64,000 bases of DNA from Candidatus Poseidoniaceae archaeon (GTDB taxonomy: Archaea; Thermoplasmatota; Poseidoniia; Poseidoniales; Poseidoniaceae): positions 248,001 to 312,000 of the forward strand of contig CASIAW010000001.1 of NCBI GenBank assembly GCA_949372875.1, in the 5' to 3' direction. Under the pieces are notes generated by a model. The model was not told where the DNA came from, did not search any database, and saw only the letters and a program-made list of their open reading frames with translations. This document shows, in pieces, positions 52,999 to 61,461 of the stretch. Made by a program: the position numbers and the translations under genes. Numbering within the stretch: the first letter of the stretch is position 1; each line of letters starts with the position of its first letter.

Positions 52999-55524
52999 TT
53001 AACGGCCCATAACCGCTGCATGAACTTGGGCTTGAACTTCTTTCATTCGTGACTTCGCACCAAGTTCGCGAAACACAGACAATGCACGCTGAAGGTATTC
53101 CATACGACGGGGTTTGTCAGGAGCAACGCCGCCAAGCCTTGAAAGTAATTCGCCGATTTGCATACGCAAATCATTTGCCTCTGCAATAACGAGTGCCTCT
53201 CGGTAATGTTCCATTGCATCTTCTGCTCGTCCGGAATCTTGCAACACTTCACCGAGCAAGATGGTAATCTCAACCAAGGAGAGTAAGTCTCCTGCTTGAC
53301 TCATGGTCTCAAGAGCTGTTGAATAATGGTGGGATGCCACATCAGCATCCCCTACTTTCGCATAATATCGGCCAAGAACGGCTTGGGCACGAGCATGTAA
53401 CAACGCATCGTCCCCTCCATCTGTATTCTCAAACGCCTGGAGCGCATGATCACGTGCCCGGTCAATTTCGTTGAGTTCTATGAATGCTCGAGCGAGAGTA
53501 AGTTGTGTTCCAACCAGCTCCATGCCGTTGGATTCATTCAAGATTGTTTCAACTTCACCGTACGCTTCTAATGCTTTGGTCAAGTCATTCTTACGTCTCA
53601 ATAAATATCCCATGTTGTTGTAAGAACGAGCCGCACCTTTGGCATCGCCAAATTGAATAAACTTCTCAAGCGCATCGTGATGCATCGTGAGTGCTTTTTC
53701 CGTATCTCCTTGCTTAAGAGCAATGTCAGCCAATGCAGAAAGAACTTCTGCATCAATACGTGTTGCCTTTGATTTATCACCCAATGATTGTGTCGACAGG
53801 AAGATTTCTTCAGCATCAATGAATCGACCAAGAAGAACAAGAATTTCGCCACGGAGTTGTAAGACTCGTATCTTAATCGAAGTTTCCAGAGAATCGAGAT
53901 CGAGCCCCTCCATGAGACCGAGTAATTCCATGTGCCCTTGTGAAACAAGATCTCTTCCTTCATTGGCAATCAGAATTGCTGCATCTCCACCCTTGTCAGA
54001 ACGAATAAGATGGAAGATTCTCTCGAGGATGGTGCTGGCATTGACATTCTGCTTTTCATACCAAGTGCAGCACTTTGCATGGAACTCTTTTTTCGTCTTT
54101 TCATCTAAACTTCTCAGTAAAAACTCACGAATTAAATCGTGAACATCGTAGAAATCAACATCACCCTGTCGGGCGAGACCTTGTTCAACCAATGAGTCTA
54201 ATTCATCGGTGTCTAATCCTTGCTCAGCCAAAGCACTCAATTCTACAGGTTCGCGATAAATAGCAAGTGCAGAAAGTACTCGCTTTTGTTCCCCACTTAA
54301 TTTGGAAAAGATTTCAACTGTGACGTAGTTTTCCAGTGTCTCATGGTATGCACCTGCTGATGCACCGCGATTGATGAGTTCCAGAACAAGTGGATGACCC
54401 CTTGATAAGCCGTGAATGTGGAGCCACTGCTCATCACCAAGGTCTTCAAAGCTGCTCAAAAGTTGCCTTCCAGCATCCGAATCTAACCCATCGAGGGGGA
54501 GAACCAAACTTGCAATCCTTCCTTCAGCATCTTTTGCTGGAACAACGGGCTTGAAAGATCGAGAAAAAATGACCAAACCAATTTCTTCCTCACTACCCAG
54601 CAATGCTAATGACATCGCTTGGAAGGTCTGATGAAGAGTTGTATCAGCGACTTTATGAAAATCATCGATAACAATGAGTGTTGGTGTCCCCTCAAGTGAG
54701 TCGACCAAAAGCCGTGCAGCATCCGCTGGTTGAGGAACTGGTGTTGCAGCCAAATAATCAGAAAAAGTTGAGTCCCCAATGTTCGCCAACCAATCTGCAA
54801 CAGCCTCAAAAAACGAGCGTGAACTTTCCCAGTCTTGGCAACGGTGGTAGAGGAGATTACGACGGTGCATGAATCGTTCAATGAGTTTCGAAGCGATAGT
54901 TGTTTTACCGATTCCGGCGATACCCGGTACGAGAAGTGTAGTTGCTCGAGCATCAACAAGGCTCACCATGTTGTCAAGTTCTTTTTCGCGACCGTAGAAA
55001 TGACGTAGACGCGGCAAGTCACCCAACGAGGTGACCAGTTGCTTTTCGACGTGCTTAGATAAATCCCTCTCGACTAAATCAGCAGAAAGAGTACGAGTAT
55101 CCAATACGCAATTATCATCCATGTATCGTATGATATCGACTGGACGCATCGAGAACTGAAGATGGTCGTTAATTTCGCCCAAAGTGGAATTGATGATGTT
55201 CCCATCAGACATGATGCTTCGCAGTTGAAACTCGCGTAATCGCACCCATGTTTCTTCTGAAACATTAATTCCAGGATCGGTAAGAAAATACGCTTTACGT
55301 TTACGTGATACACCTGCAACGTGTGCTTGACGCTCAATGAGCAATCCTTGGTCTTTCAATCCAGCAATGGCTCGGGGGACGTTTGAACGAGCGATTGCTA
55401 CAGCATTCGCAATTCCCATTTGTGAAAGGGCGAATGGCACCTCCACACTGCTTTTGAAATCAGAGTAATCAAGAAGGTGGAGAAGAATACGTTCCTGAAC
55501 TCCCGGTTTCGGTTGCACAGCCAT
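52999..55524 (-). CDS. STAND-type ATPase with N-terminal winged helix and C-terminal TPR repeats
   Basis: This 841-residue protein has an N-terminal winged-helix region (about 10-85), a P-loop NTPase core with GIAGIGKTT (201-209) and LIVIDDF (283-289), and a C-terminal TPR array (about residues 470-830). The TPRs are clear: SLGDKSKATRIDAEVLSALADIALKQGD, AARSYNNMGYLLRRKNDLTKAL, HARAQAVLGRYYAKVGDADV, split here as pieces. This is the layout of STAND regulators (MalT/AfsR-like), which couple signal binding to oligomerisation and transcription. ATG 55524 has GGAGAG upstream. It converges on the prepilin operon with only one base between stops. Confidence 0.85.
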   Translation of the reverse strand: MAVQPKPGVQERILLHLLDYSDFKSSVEVPFALSQMGIANAVAIARSNVPRAIAGLKDQGLLIERQAHVAGVSRKRKAYFLTDPGINVSEETWVRLREFQLRSIMSDGNIINSTLGEINDHLQFSMRPVDIIRYMDDNCVLDTRTLSADLVERDLSKHVEKQLVTSLGDLPRLRHFYGREKELDNMVSLVDARATTLLVPGIAGIGKTTIASKLIERFMHRRNLLYHRCQDWESSRSFFEAVADWLANIGDSTFSDYLAATPVPQPADAARLLVDSLEGTPTLIVIDDFHKVADTTLHQTFQAMSLALLGSEEEIGLVIFSRSFKPVVPAKDAEGRIASLVLPLDGLDSDAGRQLLSSFEDLGDEQWLHIHGLSRGHPLVLELINRGASAGAYHETLENYVTVEIFSKLSGEQKRVLSALAIYREPVELSALAEQGLDTDELDSLVEQGLARQGDVDFYDVHDLIREFLLRSLDEKTKKEFHAKCCTWYEKQNVNASTILERIFHLIRSDKGGDAAILIANEGRDLVSQGHMELLGLMEGLDLDSLETSIKIRVLQLRGEILVLLGRFIDAEEIFLSTQSLGDKSKATRIDAEVLSALADIALKQGDTEKALTMHHDALEKFIQFGDAKGAARSYNNMGYLLRRKNDLTKALEAYGEVETILNESNGMELVGTQLTLARAFIELNEIDRARDHALQAFENTDGGDDALLHARAQAVLGRYYAKVGDADVASHHYSTALETMSQAGDLLSLVEITILLGEVLQDSGRAEDAMEHYREALVIAEANDLRMQIGELLSRLGGVAPDKPRRMEYLQRALSVFRELGAKSRMKEVQAQVHAAVMGR

Positions 55525-55583
55525 AATTCTCTCTCCGTTTTTTATACACTTCAATACTTCCGCTTAAGTGAGCAATGAATGCG

Positions 55584-58500
55584 TCACTGTTCCGGAACGT
55601 AATTTGGGTCTGGGACCCATGTATTTGACTCAGCATCCCAAAGCCAACCCGGATGCTGCGCAGTGAGTGGAACCGCAGCAGCTTGTTGGACAACTACAGG
55701 AGTCGTGGCAACTTGATTTGAAGGAAGAGTCGCTGAATCTTGGCGAGCCTTAGCCCAAGCATACGGATCTTCTGATGCTTGTTCTTCAGCCGCCGTCAAT
55801 TGCTCCTCTTCAAAGTCCTCATACTCAACCTGCAAGAAGAACATACCAGCTCCAAGAAGAACGATAATACCAATAGCAATCATTCCAATTAATCCAAAGT
55901 TGATACTCGAACTTTCATCATCACCAATGCTCAGTTTGAACAATGCGTCGGTATTTTCACCTGGTTGTGAATACACTTGGTCATCCATTTCAAAAATAAT
56001 GTTACGAGCACCCTCAATTCCAGAGAGTTGGCTGCTGGAGATTTCCATCATCCATGTGGCATCTGCATTGACACGAGTTTGGTTGATACGCACACCGCTC
56101 AAACTATCGAAACGTGCTTCAACAAGACTGTTTGGCAGCCCTTGACCACTGAAAACGGCAGAGTTACCCGGCCCTAAGGACCCGGTATCTTCACGGACAA
56201 CTGTAAATGATACTTCGACCACAACGACATTCACTTTGTAAGAATAAGCAACTGAACCATAGGAATCAGCTGCTTCGAATATCAAGCCAACCAGTGACCA
56301 CTCGGAAACATCGTTGGAAAGTCCTGTGACAAAAGCAGGGTCGTAACTCACGATACCGCTCGTGCTGAATGTGAGATAGTTTCCATACTCATCATCGTCC
56401 AAGTTTTGCGGGTCGTCATAGACGTCGAAAACCAATCCATTGGTAACGCTCGCTGTTGGGCCATCTGCATCGGAGAAGTGATTCATTAGATTAATGTCAA
56501 TACCACCATTACATCGATCCTGCTTCGTAGGATTCGAATCACAGAACAGTGTCATGGTTCCAACCCATCCAGTTGAATTGAATTCAGGAACGATATTATC
56601 GGCGTCACTTGGGTTATCAATTCTAATCTGAACACGTTCTTCAATTGAGTAACTGTTTCCATCCCAAGCCTTGACGACCACGACATATTGCTGGTCGTGA
56701 ATAAGGTCCGAGGTGTCCCAGGTTGTCGACCATGCACCATTTTGAGCAAAGTTCGTAACTGGATCTGGTCCGTTGTTAATTTCCACATAACTCACAGTAT
56801 CAAAAATTGAGATTTCAACCCGTGTTACAAGCCCATCATTATCCAGTGCCACACCTTGAATCAGTTGTGACTCACTCGCTCGAAGAATATCATTCGGCAG
56901 TGGTTCACTGAGTTGGACAAAGGGTATTGAATTATCAGTATTGATGTTCAGTGAACGGCTTTCATAGGTACAATCTGCCCATCCAGTCTTAATGTTACAG
57001 AAATCACTGTCAGACGCCCAGATACGGAAATCATACTGCCCTGTTTCAAGATCTTGGAAGAGCCACTCGAATGCCCAAGCAGTAGAGCCTGCAACATCCA
57101 AGGTGATGGTATATCCGTTCGGTCCGTTAATATCAAACCAAATCGCAGTGATATCACTGCCCCATGTCCCTGAGTAAGGGTCACTCGCAGTTCCAGTGAA
57201 CGTAACCTTGCCGTTTTCGTGAGAACTTCCGTCATTTGGAGAGTCAACTAAGATCGTCGGGGCGACGAGATTAAGTTTGTATTTTCTTACTTCAACCGGG
57301 GAATAATCTAATCCGTCGTAAGAGCGAACACGGAATGTAACGTCGCCTTCACCTTCTGGATGTGCAGACATTTCCCAGTCAAAACTCCATGATTTGAACG
57401 GGTGGTTTGATTTTGTAATTTCTCCACCTGCGCCAGATGTATCAATTGCTGAGTACCAATCTGTGGAACCCGGTGGCTGAACCTCAACACGCTTGATAAG
57501 ACCAAACTGGTTCTGGTAAGCGACATAATCCAATGGATAGGGTCCGCTGATTCCGTCCCATGAGGAACCAGACAATTCGACAGTAGTAGCGAATGAAAAG
57601 CCATCGTTTTGAGTAACTGTTACACTCGGTTTCAAATTATCAAGATTGATGACATCGTCGATTGAACCACTGAGAACGAAATCAAAGTCTTTCTGTCCTT
57701 TGCCGAACATGTATGCTTCAACCGAATAGAATGGGAGTTCTCGTCCGTTGGTGCAGTCACTGTCCTCGGAGTCCACTTTCGTATCACCATCGTTATCATA
57801 CCCGTCAGCACATGAGTCTTCATCTATGAAAACAGCATTCCCTTGTGAATCGGTTACGCCAGGTATTTGCACATTGGTTTCACCAACCAGATGGTTCCAG
57901 TTGCGATCAAGGAGGAAATCAGATGGTAGAGAGACTTCTGGTGTAAATCCAAAGGCATCGGTCGTCATGGTGTAAAGTGGAAGTCCTGTGGCATCTCGAA
58001 TGACAACTGTTGCTCCAGCAACGTTGCTGTTCTTGGCCTTGACTTGATAGCGAACTAGTTCTCCTTCGCGAACTTGACTTCCCCAAGCAGAGTTTTGGTT
58101 TTGAACATGAATTTTAGAGGAATCAAAGTTCTGTAAATTCGCATAAGAGAAGACGGTCGAATTCTCAACTACTTCAAGAGCCAGTGGCATGTCGAAAGGA
58201 GGCATTGCAGCTGTCGAGGGCACTAAGAGGCATTCTTCTACAACATATGGGCATTCTGGGCCGAGCCATCGAAGTTGAACTGGATACAATTCATTTCCGC
58301 CGGCATCTGGGATGTATTCTGATTGAACAGTTACACGTGATTCTGTAATGTTGTAAACCTGGGATGCATTGGAATAAGAATTACCAGAGAAGTAACCAAT
58401 TGAACCGTATTTGCTACCATAGTTGTCGTCAAACATGCTGATGTTTGCAGCAAACCCAGAAACTTCCATTGTGTTGCGCTGAGCGTTAACAATACTGCCT

Positions 58501-59957
58501 TTGATTCGCATTCCATCACCGCCATTATTTGTCACGGTGTTGTCATACAGAGTTGCCGATGACATGAACACGTGGATGGCAGGACAAGGAAAGTCGCCCC
58601 CATACATCTGTGAGTTGCATGTACCCGTATTGTTCGAAATCTGATTGTTTGCAAGATACAAGCGTGCAGCAGTTGGTGTAGGGACGTTCCAACCTTGGTC
58701 ATTGAAGTGATACTCTCCAATCAAAACTGCTTCTTTAGCAGTGTCTTGGATGGTATTGTTTTGAGCGACCACATCAGATGTTCCGTAAATCCACAACCCA
58801 TTCCAACCACCAATAGGACCGATAATATTGTTGTTTGCAGTTACTATCGAAGAGCGAATTCCAAATCCGGAACCTTCTGCAGCACCAGAAATTGTGTTTC
58901 TGTTTGCGTCAACAATTGCACCATCATAGGCAGTGATTCCAGAACCATCAGCCGTTGTAATGATGTTATCGTTCAGAATTAATGTGTGATTAATGGTTCC
59001 TGTAACTTTGTGAGAGTTCGTGTCAATACCACTGCATTTGACATTGATGGTTGAGTTTGTCAATGAGCCAGAACTCTGTTTCAAGAACAAACCGTAAGCA
59101 TTGTCTTTGATGTCAAGGTTCGATAAATCAACATACGAACTCTCGACATATATGAGGCTGCGTCCACCGCCTTGTTGGCCACAGTCGGCTTCCGTATTAC
59201 CGGTAAACTCGGAATTAAGAATTCTCATCGTCCCCAAAATACCAGCACCTGCGCCGTATGCACGAACTGCTGCTGCATCGTATCCATTACCATCAATTCC
59301 GATGGTGAAAGTTGAGTCATCAATTGTTGGCGATGCTAAGTCAAGCGCAATAATGTTTGATGTGTTGATATCTTGGAATGAGAGTCCTGTTGCTGTGGTC
59401 GAAGAACCATCGAATACCAAAACACCGTATTGCTTACCGCTTACTTGGTTTGTATCAAAAGGAACACCATATGCATTTTCAAAATGAGCATATTTGATTG
59501 AAGTAATTGCTTGGTCAATGGTTGAGCGAATTACCATTCCGGAGCCGCATGCTGTATCTGTGTTGTAGTTTGGATCGTTGCTGTTGTTCGAATAGCATCG
59601 GCCTTGAATCGTGTAGTCAGTGGGTGTAGACCAAACAAAGCGTGCTTGATTACTAGAAGAACCGGCACTTGCGCCACAAGAAGCGTCGCCAATACAGATT
59701 GCCCCCTCAACATCGATGAAGGTGCCAAATGGAATGTTAACAGTCGTCCCTGCATTGACGATGAGTTTTGCACCCTCTGCAACCCTGACATCCCCTTCAA
59801 GGTTCATCGTACCTGTCCAAGTTTCTTCACCAGAAATAATTCCAGTCTTCGTTTCGTTTACGGCAGATACAGTTGGTAACGTTATCAATCCAGTGAGGAC
59901 TGAAAGCAGCAAGAGTGCAACCAAGGATATGCTTTTGTGTGTTGTTCTGTTCTTCAT
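55584..59957 (-). CDS. Anchored beta-helix surface protein
   Basis: This 1457-residue protein begins with a signal peptide (MKNRTTHKSISLVALLLLSV). A right-handed parallel beta-helix (about 90-520) follows, with repeated short strands such as IINVKCSG-like and NNQISNNTGT turns. Ig-like and cadherin-like beta domains with YDxxGDxx and DxDNDGDT loops come next. A transmembrane helix (LIGMIAIGIIVLLGAGMFFL) is followed by an acidic tail that ends in HPGWLWDAESNTWVPDP. The tail is a Trp-rich ending but only partly resembles GWTMEQW. The frame extends upstream to 60119, but the signal peptide starts at 59957. Role: surface structure or polysaccharide-type ligand binding. Confidence 0.82.
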   Translation of the reverse strand: MKNRTTHKSISLVALLLLSVLTGLITLPTVSAVNETKTGIISGEETWTGTMNLEGDVRVAEGAKLIVNAGTTVNIPFGTFIDVEGAICIGDASCGASAGSSSNQARFVWSTPTDYTIQGRCYSNNSNDPNYNTDTACGSGMVIRSTIDQAITSIKYAHFENAYGVPFDTNQVSGKQYGVLVFDGSSTTATGLSFQDINTSNIIALDLASPTIDDSTFTIGIDGNGYDAAAVRAYGAGAGILGTMRILNSEFTGNTEADCGQQGGGRSLIYVESSYVDLSNLDIKDNAYGLFLKQSSGSLTNSTINVKCSGIDTNSHKVTGTINHTLILNDNIITTADGSGITAYDGAIVDANRNTISGAAEGSGFGIRSSIVTANNNIIGPIGGWNGLWIYGTSDVVAQNNTIQDTAKEAVLIGEYHFNDQGWNVPTPTAARLYLANNQISNNTGTCNSQMYGGDFPCPAIHVFMSSATLYDNTVTNNGGDGMRIKGSIVNAQRNTMEVSGFAANISMFDDNYGSKYGSIGYFSGNSYSNASQVYNITESRVTVQSEYIPDAGGNELYPVQLRWLGPECPYVVEECLLVPSTAAMPPFDMPLALEVVENSTVFSYANLQNFDSSKIHVQNQNSAWGSQVREGELVRYQVKAKNSNVAGATVVIRDATGLPLYTMTTDAFGFTPEVSLPSDFLLDRNWNHLVGETNVQIPGVTDSQGNAVFIDEDSCADGYDNDGDTKVDSEDSDCTNGRELPFYSVEAYMFGKGQKDFDFVLSGSIDDVINLDNLKPSVTVTQNDGFSFATTVELSGSSWDGISGPYPLDYVAYQNQFGLIKRVEVQPPGSTDWYSAIDTSGAGGEITKSNHPFKSWSFDWEMSAHPEGEGDVTFRVRSYDGLDYSPVEVRKYKLNLVAPTILVDSPNDGSSHENGKVTFTGTASDPYSGTWGSDITAIWFDINGPNGYTITLDVAGSTAWAFEWLFQDLETGQYDFRIWASDSDFCNIKTGWADCTYESRSLNINTDNSIPFVQLSEPLPNDILRASESQLIQGVALDNDGLVTRVEISIFDTVSYVEINNGPDPVTNFAQNGAWSTTWDTSDLIHDQQYVVVVKAWDGNSYSIEERVQIRIDNPSDADNIVPEFNSTGWVGTMTLFCDSNPTKQDRCNGGIDINLMNHFSDADGPTASVTNGLVFDVYDDPQNLDDDEYGNYLTFSTSGIVSYDPAFVTGLSNDVSEWSLVGLIFEAADSYGSVAYSYKVNVVVVEVSFTVVREDTGSLGPGNSAVFSGQGLPNSLVEARFDSLSGVRINQTRVNADATWMMEISSSQLSGIEGARNIIFEMDDQVYSQPGENTDALFKLSIGDDESSSINFGLIGMIAIGIIVLLGAGMFFLQVEYEDFEEEQLTAAEEQASEDPYAWAKARQDSATLPSNQVATTPVVVQQAAAVPLTAQHPGWLWDAESNTWVPDPNYVPEQ

Positions 59958-60154
59958 AATAGACACGCTCTTATTTTCCCTAGTGAACCCTCGAATATAA
60001 TACTGCGCCTCAGTTGCCCGCTCAAGAATATCAAAGTCGAGTAAGAATATCACTTTAATTGGCATAGATGTATCATCAACGAGTAGAAGTATCACTTTTG
60101 ACCCGGCAAATGTGAACATAAATCAAACGAAGTGACCCTTTTGAAGGGGTTTCG
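59958..60154. other. Intergenic region after the second subtilase
   Basis: These 197 bases between two minus-strand genes hold no convincing gene. At 60135-60150 an imperfect hairpin (ACCC/GGGT with AT pairs inside) starts 5 bases past the subtilase stop. The string ACCCTTTTGAA in it also occurs at 6745, upstream of the large subtilase. Confidence 0.3.
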
Positions 60155-61384
60155 TTAGAGAGACGAACATGAAGTGGTCTCTGAAACAAGATTGTTGTAC
60201 CAGTCGAGAGCTTGGAGTTGACCGTATCCCCAATGGTCATCATGGAGTACCGCAGAATCATATTGGAGTGAAGAGTTGGCGAGTGAACTTTTCACGTGAT
60301 CAATACAGTCGCCATTCGAATTTGGAGTGGGTTTGAGTTCCGGGAATGCTTCAAGGATTAGAGAAAGAGCACCCGTCACAAAGACGGTCGAATCAGAAGT
60401 CCCGCTGCTTGAATACCAACTGTCACCGACTCCTGTGCTGATGATGTTCTCACCAGGAGCAATGACTTCTGGTTTCAAGTGGGGGTGTTGGCGAGAAGAG
60501 CCGTCATTGAGTATTTGAGACCCGGCTGAAGAATTCGCCCAGACAGCCTGGTCTTCAGTTGACGCACCTACAGTAATAACACGAGGAACGTTTCCAGGAA
60601 CGGAGACTAAGCCATCATCATTCACCCCGCCATCGTTCCCTGCTGCTGCGACAACAAAGATTCCAGAATCAACAGCACGGCGCACTGCTGATACGCTCGA
60701 ACCTTCCGTCTGCATCTCGATGTTTTGTTCCCCTCCAAGCGAAAGTGAAATGATATCCGCTTCAAATTCATCTTGGCACCATTGAATTGCACTGGCAACC
60801 GTATTCTCCGAACCACTGTTGAGATCTGATTCGTCAGCGCCAAGAGCGGCAACGACAGCCAATGTAATACCCGGGGCAATACCCATTTGGTGACTGCCAG
60901 ATACCAGAATGCCTGCCATGAGTGTCCCATGGGCTACAAATCCGTAGTCAAGCGGAGCATTTGAATTACCAATCAGATCCTTGAAAGTAACTTCAAGTTC
61001 CGAGAAAGCGGGGTTGCTCAGGTCAATACCAGTGTCAACCATGCAAACCTTGACGCCTTCACCAGTGAGGCCGAGTTCTGAGAGTTCATTCAGTTGTGAT
61101 TGTTCATTCGCCCACTCAGATTTAGGTGGAGACAACTCGATAAACAGTAAGCCAGAATTCCAAACAAGGAGTAAAGTGATGGCCAGTAGAGCAAAAATAA
61201 CTCCATTCGTGGCAATAAACTTACGGCGCCGAATACGAGCAACTGGTGTGGCGTCATGAGGTGCCCAGCCCGTAACCTCTGCTCTCCATCCGTCTTGGAA
61301 CCCAACCGCTGAAGGATCAATTGCCGATAGAATCCGTGAATCATCCGGTTCCGGGAGCAAATCAAAATTATCTAATCCATCCAT
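60155..61384 (-). CDS. Membrane-bound subtilase (S8) with N-terminal anchor
   Basis: This 409-residue protein has a short cytoplasmic N-terminus (56 residues), one transmembrane helix (about 57-83) and an outward S8 protease domain. The triad is Asp117 (MVDTGID), His152 (VAHGTLMAG) and Ser330 (SSGTSDST), with the oxyanion Asn250 in AAAGNDGG. No inhibitor I9 propeptide is visible. Unlike the 1641-residue subtilase at 1801, this one is small, N-terminally anchored and free of accessory domains, so the two are not recent duplicates. It is flanked by the beta-helix protein and the truncated surface protein, all minus strand; shedding or processing of neighbours is possible. Confidence 0.92.
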   Translation of the reverse strand: MDGLDNFDLLPEPDDSRILSAIDPSAVGFQDGWRAEVTGWAPHDATPVARIRRRKFIATNGVIFALLAITLLLVWNSGLLFIELSPPKSEWANEQSQLNELSELGLTGEGVKVCMVDTGIDLSNPAFSELEVTFKDLIGNSNAPLDYGFVAHGTLMAGILVSGSHQMGIAPGITLAVVAALGADESDLNSGSENTVASAIQWCQDEFEADIISLSLGGEQNIEMQTEGSSVSAVRRAVDSGIFVVAAAGNDGGVNDDGLVSVPGNVPRVITVGASTEDQAVWANSSAGSQILNDGSSRQHPHLKPEVIAPGENIISTGVGDSWYSSSGTSDSTVFVTGALSLILEAFPELKPTPNSNGDCIDHVKSSLANSSLQYDSAVLHDDHWGYGQLQALDWYNNLVSETTSCSSL

Positions 61385-61461
61385 TGCTCAACCTCTACAG
61401 CACCTACAGTAGCAAAGTTACTTGTGTAACTTTGGATATAATGTGTTGTCTACAACTTCAA

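Noticed and set aside
59958-60119. Upstream extension of the beta-helix protein to ATG 60119
   Set aside because: The signal peptide begins at 59957 and the 54 added residues look unlike a natural N-terminus.
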